64,000 nt of DNA from Crambe crambe (taxonomy: Eukaryota > Porifera > Demospongiae > Poecilosclerida > Crambeidae): positions 5,244,858-5,308,857 of the forward strand of contig OZ004598.1 of NCBI GenBank assembly GCA_963924555.1, written 5' to 3'. The position numbers and the translations under genes are program-made. A model generated the notes under the pieces. That model was not told the origin of the DNA and searched no databases. It saw only the letters and a program-made list of their open reading frames with translations. This document shows, piece after piece, positions 47,495-56,482 of the stretch. The stretch's first letter is position 1; the number at the start of each line of letters is the position of its first letter.

Positions 47495-48253
47495 TCACAG
47501 TTCTATTCCAGCTTTTTTTGAGAGAATGCACATTATTCCTGGATATGTTTTGGCAATCTTTCCTTCTCCATAGTATTCCTTCATGGCTTCAATGTTAAAG
47601 TGAGTGTCATCGAAGACACCATGAGCAGGCTTTACGTGTATCTTGTAGTGTTCTACAAGACTATATACATCTTTAAACTCTTCTTTAAAATCCTTTTTCA
47701 TCAAATAGATGGTTTCAAAATCATGAGATGAGGCAATGCGTAAGTACTCATCTAATTGTGTGCCAAAGAATCCATCACCTCTACACTTATAAAATTCGGC
47801 ACTGAACATTTCAGCTGGACCAAGTTTTTTCCTGATATCGAACTTAATGGAACACACAAAACCAAACTTACCACTGGGCTTTAAGCTCTTGGCAACTTGT
47901 TGGAAGATCAGGTCTTTGTCTTCACACCAATGGAGGACATAATTTGCAAATATGATATCATAGTCTGTCCCAGGGATGTTTTGTGCTCTTCCCTCATGAT
48001 ACTCTAAGTTGCTAGCAGGATACTTCTCCCTGGCTAGTTTCAGACGTTCCACATCGGGGTCAATTGCTACAACTTTTCCTTCAGGCCCAACCATTTCTGC
48101 CAAGACCTTGGAGAAATACCCAGTCCCACAGCCAAGGTCAAGAACTTTACAGCCTTTCTCTGGGGCTAAAAGTTGTAGCAATTCATGTCCATGTTCCCTC
48201 TGGACACTGGCAGTATCATCATAGACTTCAGCTTGGTTGAACTTGGAGGACAT
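47495..48253 (-). CDS. Class I SAM-dependent methyltransferase, array copy 1 (type A)
   Basis: It is a single-exon gene of 252 residues from ATG 48253 (MSSKFNQAEVYDDTASVQR). The Rossmann methyltransferase motifs are all present: VLDLGCGTGYFSKVLAEMVG (motif I), VVAIDPDVERLKLAREKYPA (acidic end of beta-2), then YDIIFANYVLHWCEDKD and VAKSLKPSGKFGFVC. The substrate half follows (GPAEMFSAEFYKCRGDGFFG, YSLVEHYKI, TYPGIMCILSKK). It resembles methyltransf_11/25-type small-molecule enzymes (trans-aconitate, JH-acid or arsenite methyltransferase-like); the substrate cannot be predicted. No intron is visible, unlike nearly all genes to the left. It is convergent with PYROXD1 (91 bp between stops). The open antisense frame (starting MLAGYFSLASFRR) is a shadow. 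Confidence 0.88.
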   Translation of the reverse strand: MSSKFNQAEVYDDTASVQREHGHELLQLLAPEKGCKVLDLGCGTGYFSKVLAEMVGPEGKVVAIDPDVERLKLAREKYPASNLEYHEGRAQNIPGTDYDIIFANYVLHWCEDKDLIFQQVAKSLKPSGKFGFVCSIKFDIRKKLGPAEMFSAEFYKCRGDGFFGTQLDEYLRIASSHDFETIYLMKKDFKEEFKDVYSLVEHYKIHVKPAHGVFDDTHFNIEAMKEYYGEGKIAKTYPGIMCILSKKAGIEL

Positions 48254-48454
48254 CCCCTTCAATACTCAAGCATAAAACTTACTTCTATGCACTCTCAGTG
48301 GTTTGAAATGACAAGTCATGACTGTGGACTGAAGAATACTCTCTTGTAGGGTTTCCTCAATATAACTATTTAGCTACCAAGGACATCTTTTCACATTACA
48401 GCAAAATTAATGATTTCATTTTTGTGGTGTAAAGTTTTGGACTCTGTGTATTAA

Positions 48455-49153
48455 GGTGGCGGGTAGGTATTTGCTCATGAATAATTCATGAGTTAATGAG
48501 GCGAGTAGTTGCACCGACTATGAGATGCTACAGTTGAAAAATACAGTTTAATACTGACTAACACTTCCTACTCTACAACTGAGGGCAGATCAGACACTCG
48601 AGATCACTACCGTTGCAGAGAAACTCAACCACTAAGCAGCCATACCTCGATCGATTTTTTGACGTCAATTTTCTCAAACTGCAGCCATGTGCTGACCGTA
48701 TTTTGTACTTTTTCTTATTATATGAACCAGTGGGCAGGGCCAGACTGAGAGATTTTGAAAAGAAGCCACTGTATGCGAGAGCTATGGCCCATCGATCGTT
48801 CGATCGACGGCTAAAAGCGATCAAAATTCAGGAGTGTTGGCTTTTCTGGCTAAAATCTCTCCGTGCCGCCCTACATCTTGGTTTATACAACTGGAATAAG
48901 CACAAAAGACAGTCATCACAAGCCTGTAGTTCGAGAAAATTGACGTCAAAAAATCGATCGAGGTATGGCTGCTTAGCGGTTGAGTTTCTCTGCAACGGTA
49001 GTGTTCTCGAGTGTCTGGTTTGCCCTCAGATGTAGAGTAGGAAGTGCTAGTCAGTATGAAACTGTAGTTTTCAACTATACCATCTCATAGTCGGTGCAAC
49101 TACTCGCCTCATTAACTCATGAATTATTCATGAGCAAACGCATACCCGCCGCC
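48455..49153. mobile_element. 699-bp foldback element with TTAA target duplication
   Basis: Arms of about 230 bp: the left begins GGTGGCGGGTAGGTATTTGC and the right ends GCAAACGCATACCCGCCGCC. Both contain CTCATGAATAATTCATGAG and CATACCTCGATCGATTTTTT in opposite orientation. TTAA flanks each side (48451-48454, 49154-49157). The paralogous spacer at 57412 reads ctgtgtaTTAAacacagac without the element, an empty site that fixes the borders. It has no convincing ORF. The TTAA duplication suggests a piggyBac-like source. Confidence 0.93.
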
Positions 49154-49215
49154 TTAAACACAGACAAAACAACCACTTTATGTTGCATCACTTACTAGCT
49201 ACCCATCACTTGAGT

Positions 49216-49959
49216 TCAGTTTTGTTGCAGCTTTTTTGAGAGAATGCAGATCATTCCTGGATATGTCTTGGCAACCTTTCCTTCACCATAGTACTCCTTC
49301 ATGGCTTCAATGTTAAAGTGAGTGTCATCAAAGACACCATGAGCAGGCCGTGTGTATATCTTGTAGTGTTCTACAAGACTATATACATCTTTGAACTCTT
49401 TTTTATATTCTTTTTCTGTTGAATAAATGATTTCAAAATGAGATGAGGCAATGCGTAAGTACTCATCTATTTGTGCGCCAAAGAATCCATCATCTCTACA
49501 CTTGTAAAATTCAGCACTGAACATTTCCGCTGGACCAAGTTTTTTCCTGATATCGAACTTAGTAGAACACACAAAACCAAACTTGCCACCTGGCTTTAAG
49601 CTCTTGGCAACTTGTTGGAAGACCAGATCTTTATCTTCACACAAGTGGAGGATGTAATTTGCAAATACAATATCGTAGTCTGTCCCTGGAATATCTTGTG
49701 CTCTTCCCTCATGATACTCCAAGTTGCTAGCAGGATACTTCTCCCTGGCTAGTTTCAGACGTTCCACATCGGGGTCAATTGCTACAACCTTTCCTTCAGG
49801 CCCAACCATTTCTGCCAAGACCTTGGAGAAGTACTCAGTCCCACAGCCAAGGTCAAGAACTTTACAGCCTTTCTTTGGGGCTAAGAGTTGTAGCAATTTA
49901 TGTCCATGTTCCCTCTGGACACTGGCAGTATCATCATAGGCTTCAGCTTGCCAAGACAT
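49216..49959 (-). CDS. Methyltransferase array copy 2 (type A')
   Basis: ATG 49959 (MSWQAEAYDDTASVQREHGH) is chosen over a GTG 15 bp upstream; the A' N-terminus differs from type A (MSSKFNQAEVYDD). It is 247 residues, intact and intronless, and ends SKKLQQN. Motif I is VLDLGCGTEYFSKVL: the glycine after the second GCGT is replaced by Glu, which may weaken SAM binding. It also has LHLCEDKD where type A has LHWCEDKD. It shares about 90% of its sequence with copy 6 and, where present, copy 3. Confidence 0.85.
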   Translation of the reverse strand: MSWQAEAYDDTASVQREHGHKLLQLLAPKKGCKVLDLGCGTEYFSKVLAEMVGPEGKVVAIDPDVERLKLAREKYPASNLEYHEGRAQDIPGTDYDIVFANYILHLCEDKDLVFQQVAKSLKPGGKFGFVCSTKFDIRKKLGPAEMFSAEFYKCRDDGFFGAQIDEYLRIASSHFEIIYSTEKEYKKEFKDVYSLVEHYKIYTRPAHGVFDDTHFNIEAMKEYYGEGKVAKTYPGMICILSKKLQQN

Positions 49960-50216
49960 CAATAGCAGCTGCACTTAGTAACTATGTAAACTCACTACCT
50001 AAATTAATTGGAAACCCAACCACTTCACAGTACAGTTTTTATTCAAGTACACCATTCTTGGAGCATGTGAAAAGCAAAGTGAAGTCCAGCTAGAGAACAA
50101 ATTAAGTGCTAGAGCATAACTAATAGTTACGTCATTTTTTTTTGAGAATGCATGCAATGGAGGCTTTATATGTCAACACTTTCTTTCAGAGTTTCGATAA
50201 GAAGTAGGAGAACTTT

Positions 50217-50577
50217 TTGGGAGTTAGGGAGCCACATAATTATGACAAAACTCAATGCCTTTATGGGGCCTCACTATATTCTACAGAACGGAACGGAACG
50301 GTTCCGGGACCCTATTTAACAGAACGGAACTTTCACTGCGCATGCGTATTGTGGGACACGAATCATTTTTGGAATTCGATTATATTACACAGACAAACAA
50401 ACAAGTCCAAGTCATGGCGCTCAGTCTAGAGAGGGGGGAGAGTTGGGCATGCGTATATGCATACATTAGTCACTGACTCTGTGTTCTTTAGCTAACCTAT
50501 TCTGAACTCTTACTTTTAATTCTGTACTCTATATGCCCATTGGGCCTTTACAATGAACTTTGACTTTGACTTTGACC
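50217..50577. other. Spacer with GC-rich CGGAACGG patch
   Basis: It contains ggaacggaacggttccggga and tttcactgcgcatgcgta (50287-50346). An inverted relative lies at 55485-55545. No gene was seen. Confidence 0.5.
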
Positions 50578-50702
50578 TTACGGATGTTTCAATTGGACAT
50601 TAACATCTATTAACCTAAGAGGTCACTTTCCAGGTAAAGCCATTATGGACTGAGCAGCAGCTAAACAAGGGTCACAAATAAAACATCTCCTCTTTGCTGA
50701 AG
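50578..50702. repeat. 125-bp direct repeat, copy 1
   Basis: It runs from ttacggatgtttcaattgga to catctcctctttgctgaag. It is repeated in the same orientation at 54341-54466 with a one-base insertion (ttttcc for tttcc). The pair brackets copies 3 and 4 of the methyltransferase. Confidence 0.92.
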
Positions 50703-50724
50703 GGTACCTGGTAGTGTACAATAT

Positions 50725-50860
50725 AGCTGGTAAGTGATACAACATAAAGTGTTGTTTTGTCTGTGTTTAATACACAGAGTATATCATAAAATATTTCCAT
50801 ATATACTCTGTGTATTAAACACAGACAAAACAACACTTTATGTTGTATCACTTACCAGCT
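50725..50860. repeat. Perfect hairpin with 60-bp arms
   Basis: The left arm 50725-50784 (agctggtaagtgatacaaca...agtatat) and right arm 50801-50860 are exact reverse complements with a 16-nt loop. The right arm is the methyltransferase spacer sequence (tgtgtattaaacacagacaa), so the hairpin arose by inverted duplication of that spacer. Confidence 0.95.
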
Positions 50861-51014
50861 ACCCATCACTTACTAGCTACCCATCACTTGTACACTACTA
50901 GCTACCCATCACTTACTAGCTACCCATCACTTACTAGCTACCCATCACTTGTACACTACTAGCTACCCATCACTTACTAGCTACCCATCACTTGTACACT
51001 ACTAGCTACCCATC
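50861..51014. repeat. Minisatellite 'tagctacccatcactt'
   Basis: About eight copies of tagctacccatcactt, some followed by gtacactac. A shorter version of the same array precedes copies 2 (49196) and 6 (57456). Confidence 0.93.
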
Positions 51015-51022
51015 ACTTGAGT

Positions 51023-51560
51023 TCAGTTTTGTTGATATTCTTTTTCTGTTGAATAAATGATTTCAAAATGAGATGAGGCAATGCGTAAGTACTCATCTAT
51101 TTGTGTGCCAAAGAATCTATCGCCTCTACACTTGTAAAATTCAGCACTGAACATTTCCGCTGGACCAAGTTTTTTCCTGATATCGAACTTAGTAGAACAC
51201 ACAAAACCAAACTTGCCACCTGGCTTTAAGCTCTTGGCAACTTGTTGGAAGACCAGATCTTTATCTTCACACAAGTGGAGGATGTAATTTGCAAATACAA
51301 TATCGTAGTCTGTCCCTGGAATATCTTGTGCTCTTCCCTCATGATACTCCAAGTTGCTAGCAGGATACTTCTCCCTGGCTAGTTTCAGACGCTCCACATC
51401 GGGGTCAATTGCTACAACTTTTCCTTCAGGCCCAACCATTTCTGCCAAGACCTTGGAGAAGTACCCAGTCCCACAGCCAAGGTCAAGAACTTTACCGCCT
51501 TTCTTTGGGGCTAAGAGTTGTAGCAATTCATGTCCATGTTCCCTCTGGACACTGGCAGCT
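51023..51560 (-). pseudogene. Methyltransferase array copy 3 (type A'), doubly deleted
   Basis: It aligns with copies 2 and 6 but has two deletions. At the 5' end 40 bp are missing between two CTGC tetranucleotides, removing the start codon and the sequence up to SVQREHGH; no in-frame ATG replaces it. At the 3' end about 180 bp are missing after STEKEY, which joins directly to QQN and the stop. The remaining frame is open from SVQREHGH to QQN (motif I VLDLGCGTGYFSKVL intact), so the damage is recent or the piece is still constrained. A functional enzyme is unlikely. Confidence 0.85.
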
Positions 51561-51742
51561 GCACTTAGTAACTATGTAAACTCACTACCTAAATTAATTG
51601 GAAACCCAACCACTTCACAGTACAGTTTTTATTCAGAACAATATATCAATCAATCAATCAAGCAATGTAAAGCCCAAAGGGCATATGCAAAGGAAAAATT
51701 ATAATTATAATCTCGCACATGCACATTGAACTGTATAAAATA

Positions 51743-52480
51743 CTAATAGTGCAAAATACATTGAAGTTCATGAGTTAGCTTCACTATCTTTCCCTCATCA
51801 TAGTAGCTTTTCATGGCATCAGTGTGAAAGTGAGACTCATCAAAGGAATTGCGACTATGCATTCTCAAGAAGTCAACAAATTCAAATACATTGTTAAATT
51901 CATCCCTGGATTCATTCTTTGTTGAATAAATTATCTTATAATTGTGTGATAAGGCAATGCTTAAATATTCATCCATTGACATAGGAAAGAATAGCTCAGT
52001 GGAGACAGCCTGCATGAATTCAGCACTGTAATGTTCAGTGGGTCCAAAAAAATCTTTATCCAACTCTAAGCAGACCGAAAAGGCAAATTTACCTCCAGGC
52101 TTTAAGCTCTTGGACACTTGCTGAAACACCAAGTCTTTATCTTCACACCAGTGGAGGATATAATTTGCAAATACAATATCGTAGTCTGTCCCAGGGATGT
52201 TTTGTGCTCTTCCCTCATGATACTCCAAGTTGCTAGCAGGATACTTCTCCCTGGCTAGTTTCAGACGCTCCACATCGGGGTCAATTGCTACAACCTTTCC
52301 TTCAGGCCCAACCAGTTCTGCCAAGACCTTGGAGAAGTACCCAGTCCCACAGCCAAGGTCAAGAACTTTGCAGCCTTTCTCTGGGGCTAGGTGTTGTAGC
52401 AACTTGTGTCCCTCTCTTCTTTGTTGGATAGAAGTTTTATCATAGGCTTCAGCTTGATTAAAACTGTTAGTAGACGACAT
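51743..52480 (-). CDS. Methyltransferase array copy 4 (type B)
   Basis: It is a 245-residue intronless gene from ATG 52480 (MSSTNSFNQAEAYDKTSIQQ). The N-terminal half (LGCGTGYFSKVLAELVG, AIDPDVERLKLAREKYPASN, FANYILHWCEDKDL) is almost the same as type A. From about residue 125 onward it is different: FSVCLELDKDFFGPTEHYSA, ELFFPMSMDEYLSIALSHNY, FEFVDFLRMHSRNSFDESHF, ending LQCILHY. Copy 7 is its close sister, and the upstream 30 bp (attgtctttgatcgataagc) are shared with it before the sequences diverge. Confidence 0.88.
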   Translation of the reverse strand: MSSTNSFNQAEAYDKTSIQQRREGHKLLQHLAPEKGCKVLDLGCGTGYFSKVLAELVGPEGKVVAIDPDVERLKLAREKYPASNLEYHEGRAQNIPGTDYDIVFANYILHWCEDKDLVFQQVSKSLKPGGKFAFSVCLELDKDFFGPTEHYSAEFMQAVSTELFFPMSMDEYLSIALSHNYKIIYSTKNESRDEFNNVFEFVDFLRMHSRNSFDESHFHTDAMKSYYDEGKIVKLTHELQCILHY

Positions 52481-52585
52481 TGTCTTTGATCGATAAGCCC
52501 TTGCTTGTCTACAGTCGTTTAATACGCCAGCGGTAATTTATGCGCACTTTTATTTGCACGGTTCTACGTCATAATTTTATTAAAA

Positions 52586-52854
52586 ATGGCTATTCGACCG
52601 CGTGGAAGGTGTCCGTGTTTGGCTGTTGGTGTGATGCTTATTGCTACGATTATTTGGATAGTTTGTAGTTCCTTTGAAGGAAGCTTTCTATCTTTTATCA
52701 CCAGTTTCAGATGCCAGGACTAAGCCTTTCCTAAGTACCACTACTAGTTTTTGTGGATGTGCTACAATTAGAAACAAAGATGATCGAACAGAAGAGGATG
52801 CTATGCAGCATTGGCTGGACAGAACAACTCTAAATTGGATATTACAACGGAGGT
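52586..52854 (+). CDS. Possible first two exons of a type II membrane protein
   Basis: Exon 1 (52586-52664) would encode MAIRPRGRCPCLAVGVMLIA with TIIWIV, a short basic N-terminus and one membrane helix. A 46-bp intron (GTAGTT...TTTCAG) joins in phase to exon 2 (52711-52854): ARTKPFLSTTTSFCGCAT then RNKDDRTEEDAMQHWLDRTT and LNWILQRR, ending at GTGAGT. It starts 106 bp from the ATG of methyltransferase copy 4 on the other strand, so it fits the divergent-pair pattern. I do not recognise the family. It may be a gene remnant, since later exons are unclear. Confidence 0.35.
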
Positions 52855-53029
52855 GTGAGTAAAGACTGTAACTACCAAATTTCATAACCTAGGAGAAAAC
52901 AGAAAATTTGTTTGCACGTGTCCACCATTAGCTAGCTCTGTTTCACACTAATTGAACTCATTTGCATCCAACTCCAGATTGCCTTGATTGTCCTCTTCTC
53001 CAAATATCATGTCCATGATTTCTTCTGAG

Positions 53030-53184
53030 TGGTTACAAGTGCATCACAGGCTGCTCCACCAGACGCTGCAGCTGCCTCAGGAAACAGACCCAGTGTGGCG
53101 AAGAGTGCCAGTGCCAGAATTGTGACAATCTCTATCCCCCCTCTGATGACAACACCAGCAAGAGGCTAGTGAACCCTTACAATG
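53030..53184 (+). CDS. Cysteine-rich CXC (tesmin/TSO1-like) exon, partial gene
   Basis: Between an AG acceptor at 53028-53029 and a GT donor at 53185 the frame reads GYKCITGCSTRRCSCLRKQT and QCGEECQCQNCDNLYPPSDD, then NTSKRLVNPYN. The pattern CxxGCxTRRCxCxxxxxxCGxxCxCxNCxN is that of CRC/CXC zinc-binding repeats. These are found in tesmin/LIN54 and, in many invertebrate genomes, in transposon-borne proteins. Only one repeat is seen and no complete gene was assembled around it. A TE-derived fragment is more likely than a LIN54 gene. Confidence 0.5.
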
Positions 53185-54340
53185 GTAAGCTTTACTTCCC
53201 ACCCATGATTAACTAGTGGTTCCAGAATCATAGAATTTGGTTGGCTTGTTGCCACATGTCAACATGTTCTTTGCCAATGTCATCTGAGGGTGTAGCCAGG
53301 TGTTTTGTTGTATATCCTCCAACCATTCAGAATGTTGTTTGTTTGTTTGATTTTGGCTTTCTAAATTTTAGAAAATGGGCTGTCGGTGATACATTAGCAA
53401 AGCCAGTGGCATATTTCTTGTCATATGCAGTTCCAATTAAATGTATAAATACCAACTGTATATTGGTGTTAGGGTGTTATACACCATAATTATGATAGTT
53501 TGACTTGCACATGGGGGTTGGTGAAGGTACATCTATTGCTCTGTATAGCTCTAGCTATGCTTTGTGGATTCATTTTTGTGGCTACAAATGAAGTGTCTTC
53601 ACACCCTGGTACTTAGCATTTCTAACCCAATGAGCCCTTCGGGTATGTGTTGGCATATTCATAACTTTATTGATATCCACCCTACAGGGCCTGCAGCGCA
53701 GATGGCTGCATCAAGAGGCAACTCTGGAGAGACAGGGCATACTCCCAAGCTGGCTCACATACCTATTGTCTTGTGTGGCTGTGATAGCTATTACATATTT
53801 GCCTTGTATCTCTACTCATAATGACTCTTTTAATAATTCATTATCAACAACTGATTACCTTGTGGTCAGGTATATACGTATGGATGTTCATACAAAAAAG
53901 GTAGAGACGCATGTCTAGTCTACCGCCTTGATTGATAACAGCTGAAATTGTAGCGTGTGTAGCGCGCTTTCTACCGTTGGGAACAAAATGTATTTTGCGT
54001 GAGTGTAACTTCAGTTCATGGTCTCAAAGATAGTGCAGAATTTAAGTCGTGGCCACTTACAGAAAATCCAGTTGCACCTCTACCGTCAAGGCACTTGTTT
54101 CCAAGTGATCGTGACTTCGTGTATCTGGAAGTAACAACTTTTTCACATAGTTAGATAGGTCTATGTGTGATCTGTTTGTGTGAAGTGTTTTACTTACTAC
54201 ACGTATAAAGTGTAAGAGTTATAGCAGAAATTATAAGTTAACTAAACAGGAAAATATTCCAAATGAAGAACTTCCGGTGCAAATAAAATTGTATGGGGCC
54301 CTATGACTTCCGGTTCCGCTGGCGTAACGACTAGACGTTG
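53185..54340. other. Spacer of the methyltransferase array, no assignable gene
   Basis: Scattered short ORFs have no recognisable domain. A weak exon candidate (GLQRRWLHQEATLERQ, about 53687-53785) follows an AG, but I cannot connect it to anything. Confidence 0.4.
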
Positions 54341-54466
54341 TTACGGATGTTTCAATTGGACATTAACATCTATTAACCTAAGAGGTCACTTTTCCAGGTA
54401 AAGCCATTATGGACTGAGCAGCAGCTAAACAAGGGTCACAAATAAAACATCTCCTCTTTGCTGAAG
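54341..54466. repeat. 125-bp direct repeat, copy 2
   Basis: Same orientation as 50578-50702 and nearly identical; it is preceded here by an unrelated cttccggttccgctggcg patch. Confidence 0.92.
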
Positions 54467-55299
54467 CTCACAACAAATCTGAAAGTTTTTCAAGACATAA
54501 TTATGATAAAAAGACAAAATGTACAAAGAATTGTAGTGATAAAAGGTAGATATGCATGTCTCTCTTTAGTTTGAGTTGGTGCTACTTTTCCCCTGAGGAC
54601 TACATAAAGAATCACAAAATATTTCCATCTTTAGTGGTAAAATTTCATCTTTAAGAAAAATCTGCAATGGAGAGAAAACAACCTAAACGTCACAAGTAGT
54701 AGTTAACCAGTGTTTGACTCACCATTGCTTGATACAGTTGGCCTGATATACCCGTCCTGTTATCTGTCATCAATACCTGTGGCCATTATAAATAATTTGA
54801 AGGGAAGGTTAGTGGGCACTTCACAGCCCTTCTACATATGAACTAGATCTCACATGTTTGGCTGGGGACTGTCAAACCACTCTCAAGCCCATTTATATGA
54901 GTGACCATCGGAAGGAGAAGGGGTCAGACAGAGATATGGATGGCTCAAGTTGTTATTATTGCAAATAATTATATAGGACTGCCAGTGCTTGCTACTAAAT
55001 AGTAGTGGCCACCTATGGGCCTTCTAACTCTTGTTAAAGAGAGGAATAAAGTAGAATCCTAGAAATTAATCCTTCTATAAATATAAAGTACATAAGGATT
55101 TTAATTGATTTTTGCTGACCTCGTAACGCATCCAGAAAAATGAGCACCAACTAGCTTCCTAGAAATCTTGTTACAGCTCCCAAAGGGAGTATCCTTTTCA
55201 AGCTTTACTGGTCCGATTTCCTTGGAAAAATCAAGAACAGGCCTGTCAACATTAAACATGGAGGTTTGCTTAATATTATGTGACATCACTTGGGTTGTT
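54467..55299. other. Intergenic spacer, nothing assigned
   Basis: AT-rich sequence without coding signals or clear repeats. Confidence 0.4.
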
Positions 55300-55453
55300 A
55301 CAGTGGATTGCAGGTTGCTTGACACTAGTACTTCAGCCAGCAAGGTCACATGGACCAATCAGATTCATGCTGACATCATTGCCTGCAAATCTGATTGATC
55401 CATGTGACCTCGGTGGCTGACGTACTGGTGTCAAGCAACCTGCAATCCACTGT
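55300..55453. repeat. 154-bp foldback with 65-70 bp arms
   Basis: The arm ACAGTGGATTGCAGGTTGCT... at 55300-55366 is mirrored by ...AGCAACCTGCAATCCACTGT ending at 55453, with some mismatches. The two mirror ORFs on opposite strands (both LVSSNLQSTV) are a by-product. Confidence 0.88.
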
Positions 55454-55583
55454 AGCTAGCTTAGCTAGGCCCGTTGCCATGCGCGCATGCGCAGTGAAAG
55501 TTCCGTACCGTGAAATAGGGTCCCGGAACCGTTCGGTTCCGGACCGATTTTTCTTCACATGCAATTATTTTGGGGTGCAGTGC

Positions 55584-56316
55584 TAGTCTCTGTCCCAGCC
55601 CCCTAGCTCACAGCACTGGATGTATTGCATCACCAGCACGCGAGGAAGGGGTCTGGTGGTCGGGCTGCAGCGGTCACGGAACTGCGCCGGAATTCAGGCG
55701 CACCCAATGATTAGATTTCCATTTTACCACACATTAACTTTCGCGCGAAAAGGGGTGTGGTAGGTGAAATTTGAATAGAGGCCAGATGATAAGCAAGCTG
55801 CTGTGGATGAAGCAATAAAGTATGCCTGTTCAACTCTGAATGTAATGGGAATGCTCTCAACACCATATGTTGAACCAATCTTGCCCCTCAATTTGATGTC
55901 CAGTGTCTGCAGTTCATTTTGAATCTCTTGAACTCGCTTAACTCTTTATAGCATGGATGTTTGCAGATCCAGGGTCCACCATTAGCTATTGGAGAGATCA
56001 TTGCAGGGTTTATCCTTCCCTGGGAGATATACTTCTCTAGAACAGGTAGCACTTCCTTGTTAGCACTACTGTGGAGAACCCTGCGCTCTCTGTGATCAGT
56101 GAGCTCTTTCCCACAGACCCTGCAAGAAAGCTGCCTCATTGCTGCTGCATGCAATAACTTTTTCCCCGCGGCAAAATGAACACGCATGCGCATAATTATT
56201 ATTCCAAACATTCCTCAGTTCCGTGACCGCTGCAGCCCGACCACCAGACCCCTTCCTCGCGTGCTGGTGATGCAATACATCCAGTGCTGTGAGCTAGGGG
56301 GCTGGGACAGAGACTA
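55584..56316. mobile_element. 733-bp TIR element of the TAGYCTC family with an ORF
   Basis: TIRs of about 100 bp begin TAGTCTCTGTCCCAGCCCCC and end with the complement ...GGGACAGAGACTA at 56316. GTGCAGTGC flanks both sides exactly (55575-55583 and 56317-56325), a 9-bp duplication. It is the largest family member here and the only one with coding capacity. The superfamily is inferred to be Mutator-like from the 9-bp duplication and long TIRs. Confidence 0.93.
55888..56211 (-). CDS. ZAD-like zinc-binding ORF inside the 733-bp element
   Basis: 107 residues: MFGIIIMRMRVHFAAGKKLL, then MRQLSCRVCGKELTDHRERR, VLHSSANKEVLPVLEKYISQ, INPAMISPIANGGPWICKHP and CYKELSEFKRFKMN. The CxxC ... C(x3)C with ELxxFxxF after the last Cys resembles the ZAD (zf-AD) fold, a dimerising zinc module. 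The start may be the Met before RQLSCR. Whether it is a captured host exon or part of the parent transposon is open; no transposase motif is present. Confidence 0.55.
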   Translation of the reverse strand: MFGIIIMRMRVHFAAGKKLLHAAAMRQLSCRVCGKELTDHRERRVLHSSANKEVLPVLEKYISQGRINPAMISPIANGGPWICKHPCYKELSEFKRFKMNCRHWTSN

Positions 56317-56482
56317 GTGCAGTGCAGAGTTGTAGCTATGGGGCCGGGGAGAAACTGAAAAACGAGACTAGCAAGGTGCCATTTGCAATTTGTTGTACAT
56401 GGTTTTTACAGTATAAGTTTTAAATCTGTATAGCTAACCCACATGATTCAAAATGGAAGACATTCTCTTCCTTCAAAATTGA

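Noticed and set aside
48009..48224. Plus-strand 71-codon ORF (MLAGYFSLASFRR...) conserved in all seven methyltransferase copies
   Set aside because: It is the exact antisense of the best-conserved coding part (motif I to ERLKLAREKYPAS). Conservation follows from the sense gene, and the only differences mirror sense-strand changes.
50861..51014. Regularly spaced 'tagctacccatcact' units considered as a CRISPR-like array
   Set aside because: The repeats abut or are separated by the same gtacactac, so there are no unique spacers; this is a eukaryotic minisatellite.
55101..55586. Two opposing ORFs with the shared peptide LVSSNLQSTV
   Set aside because: They are the two arms of a foldback repeat read on opposite strands, not genes.
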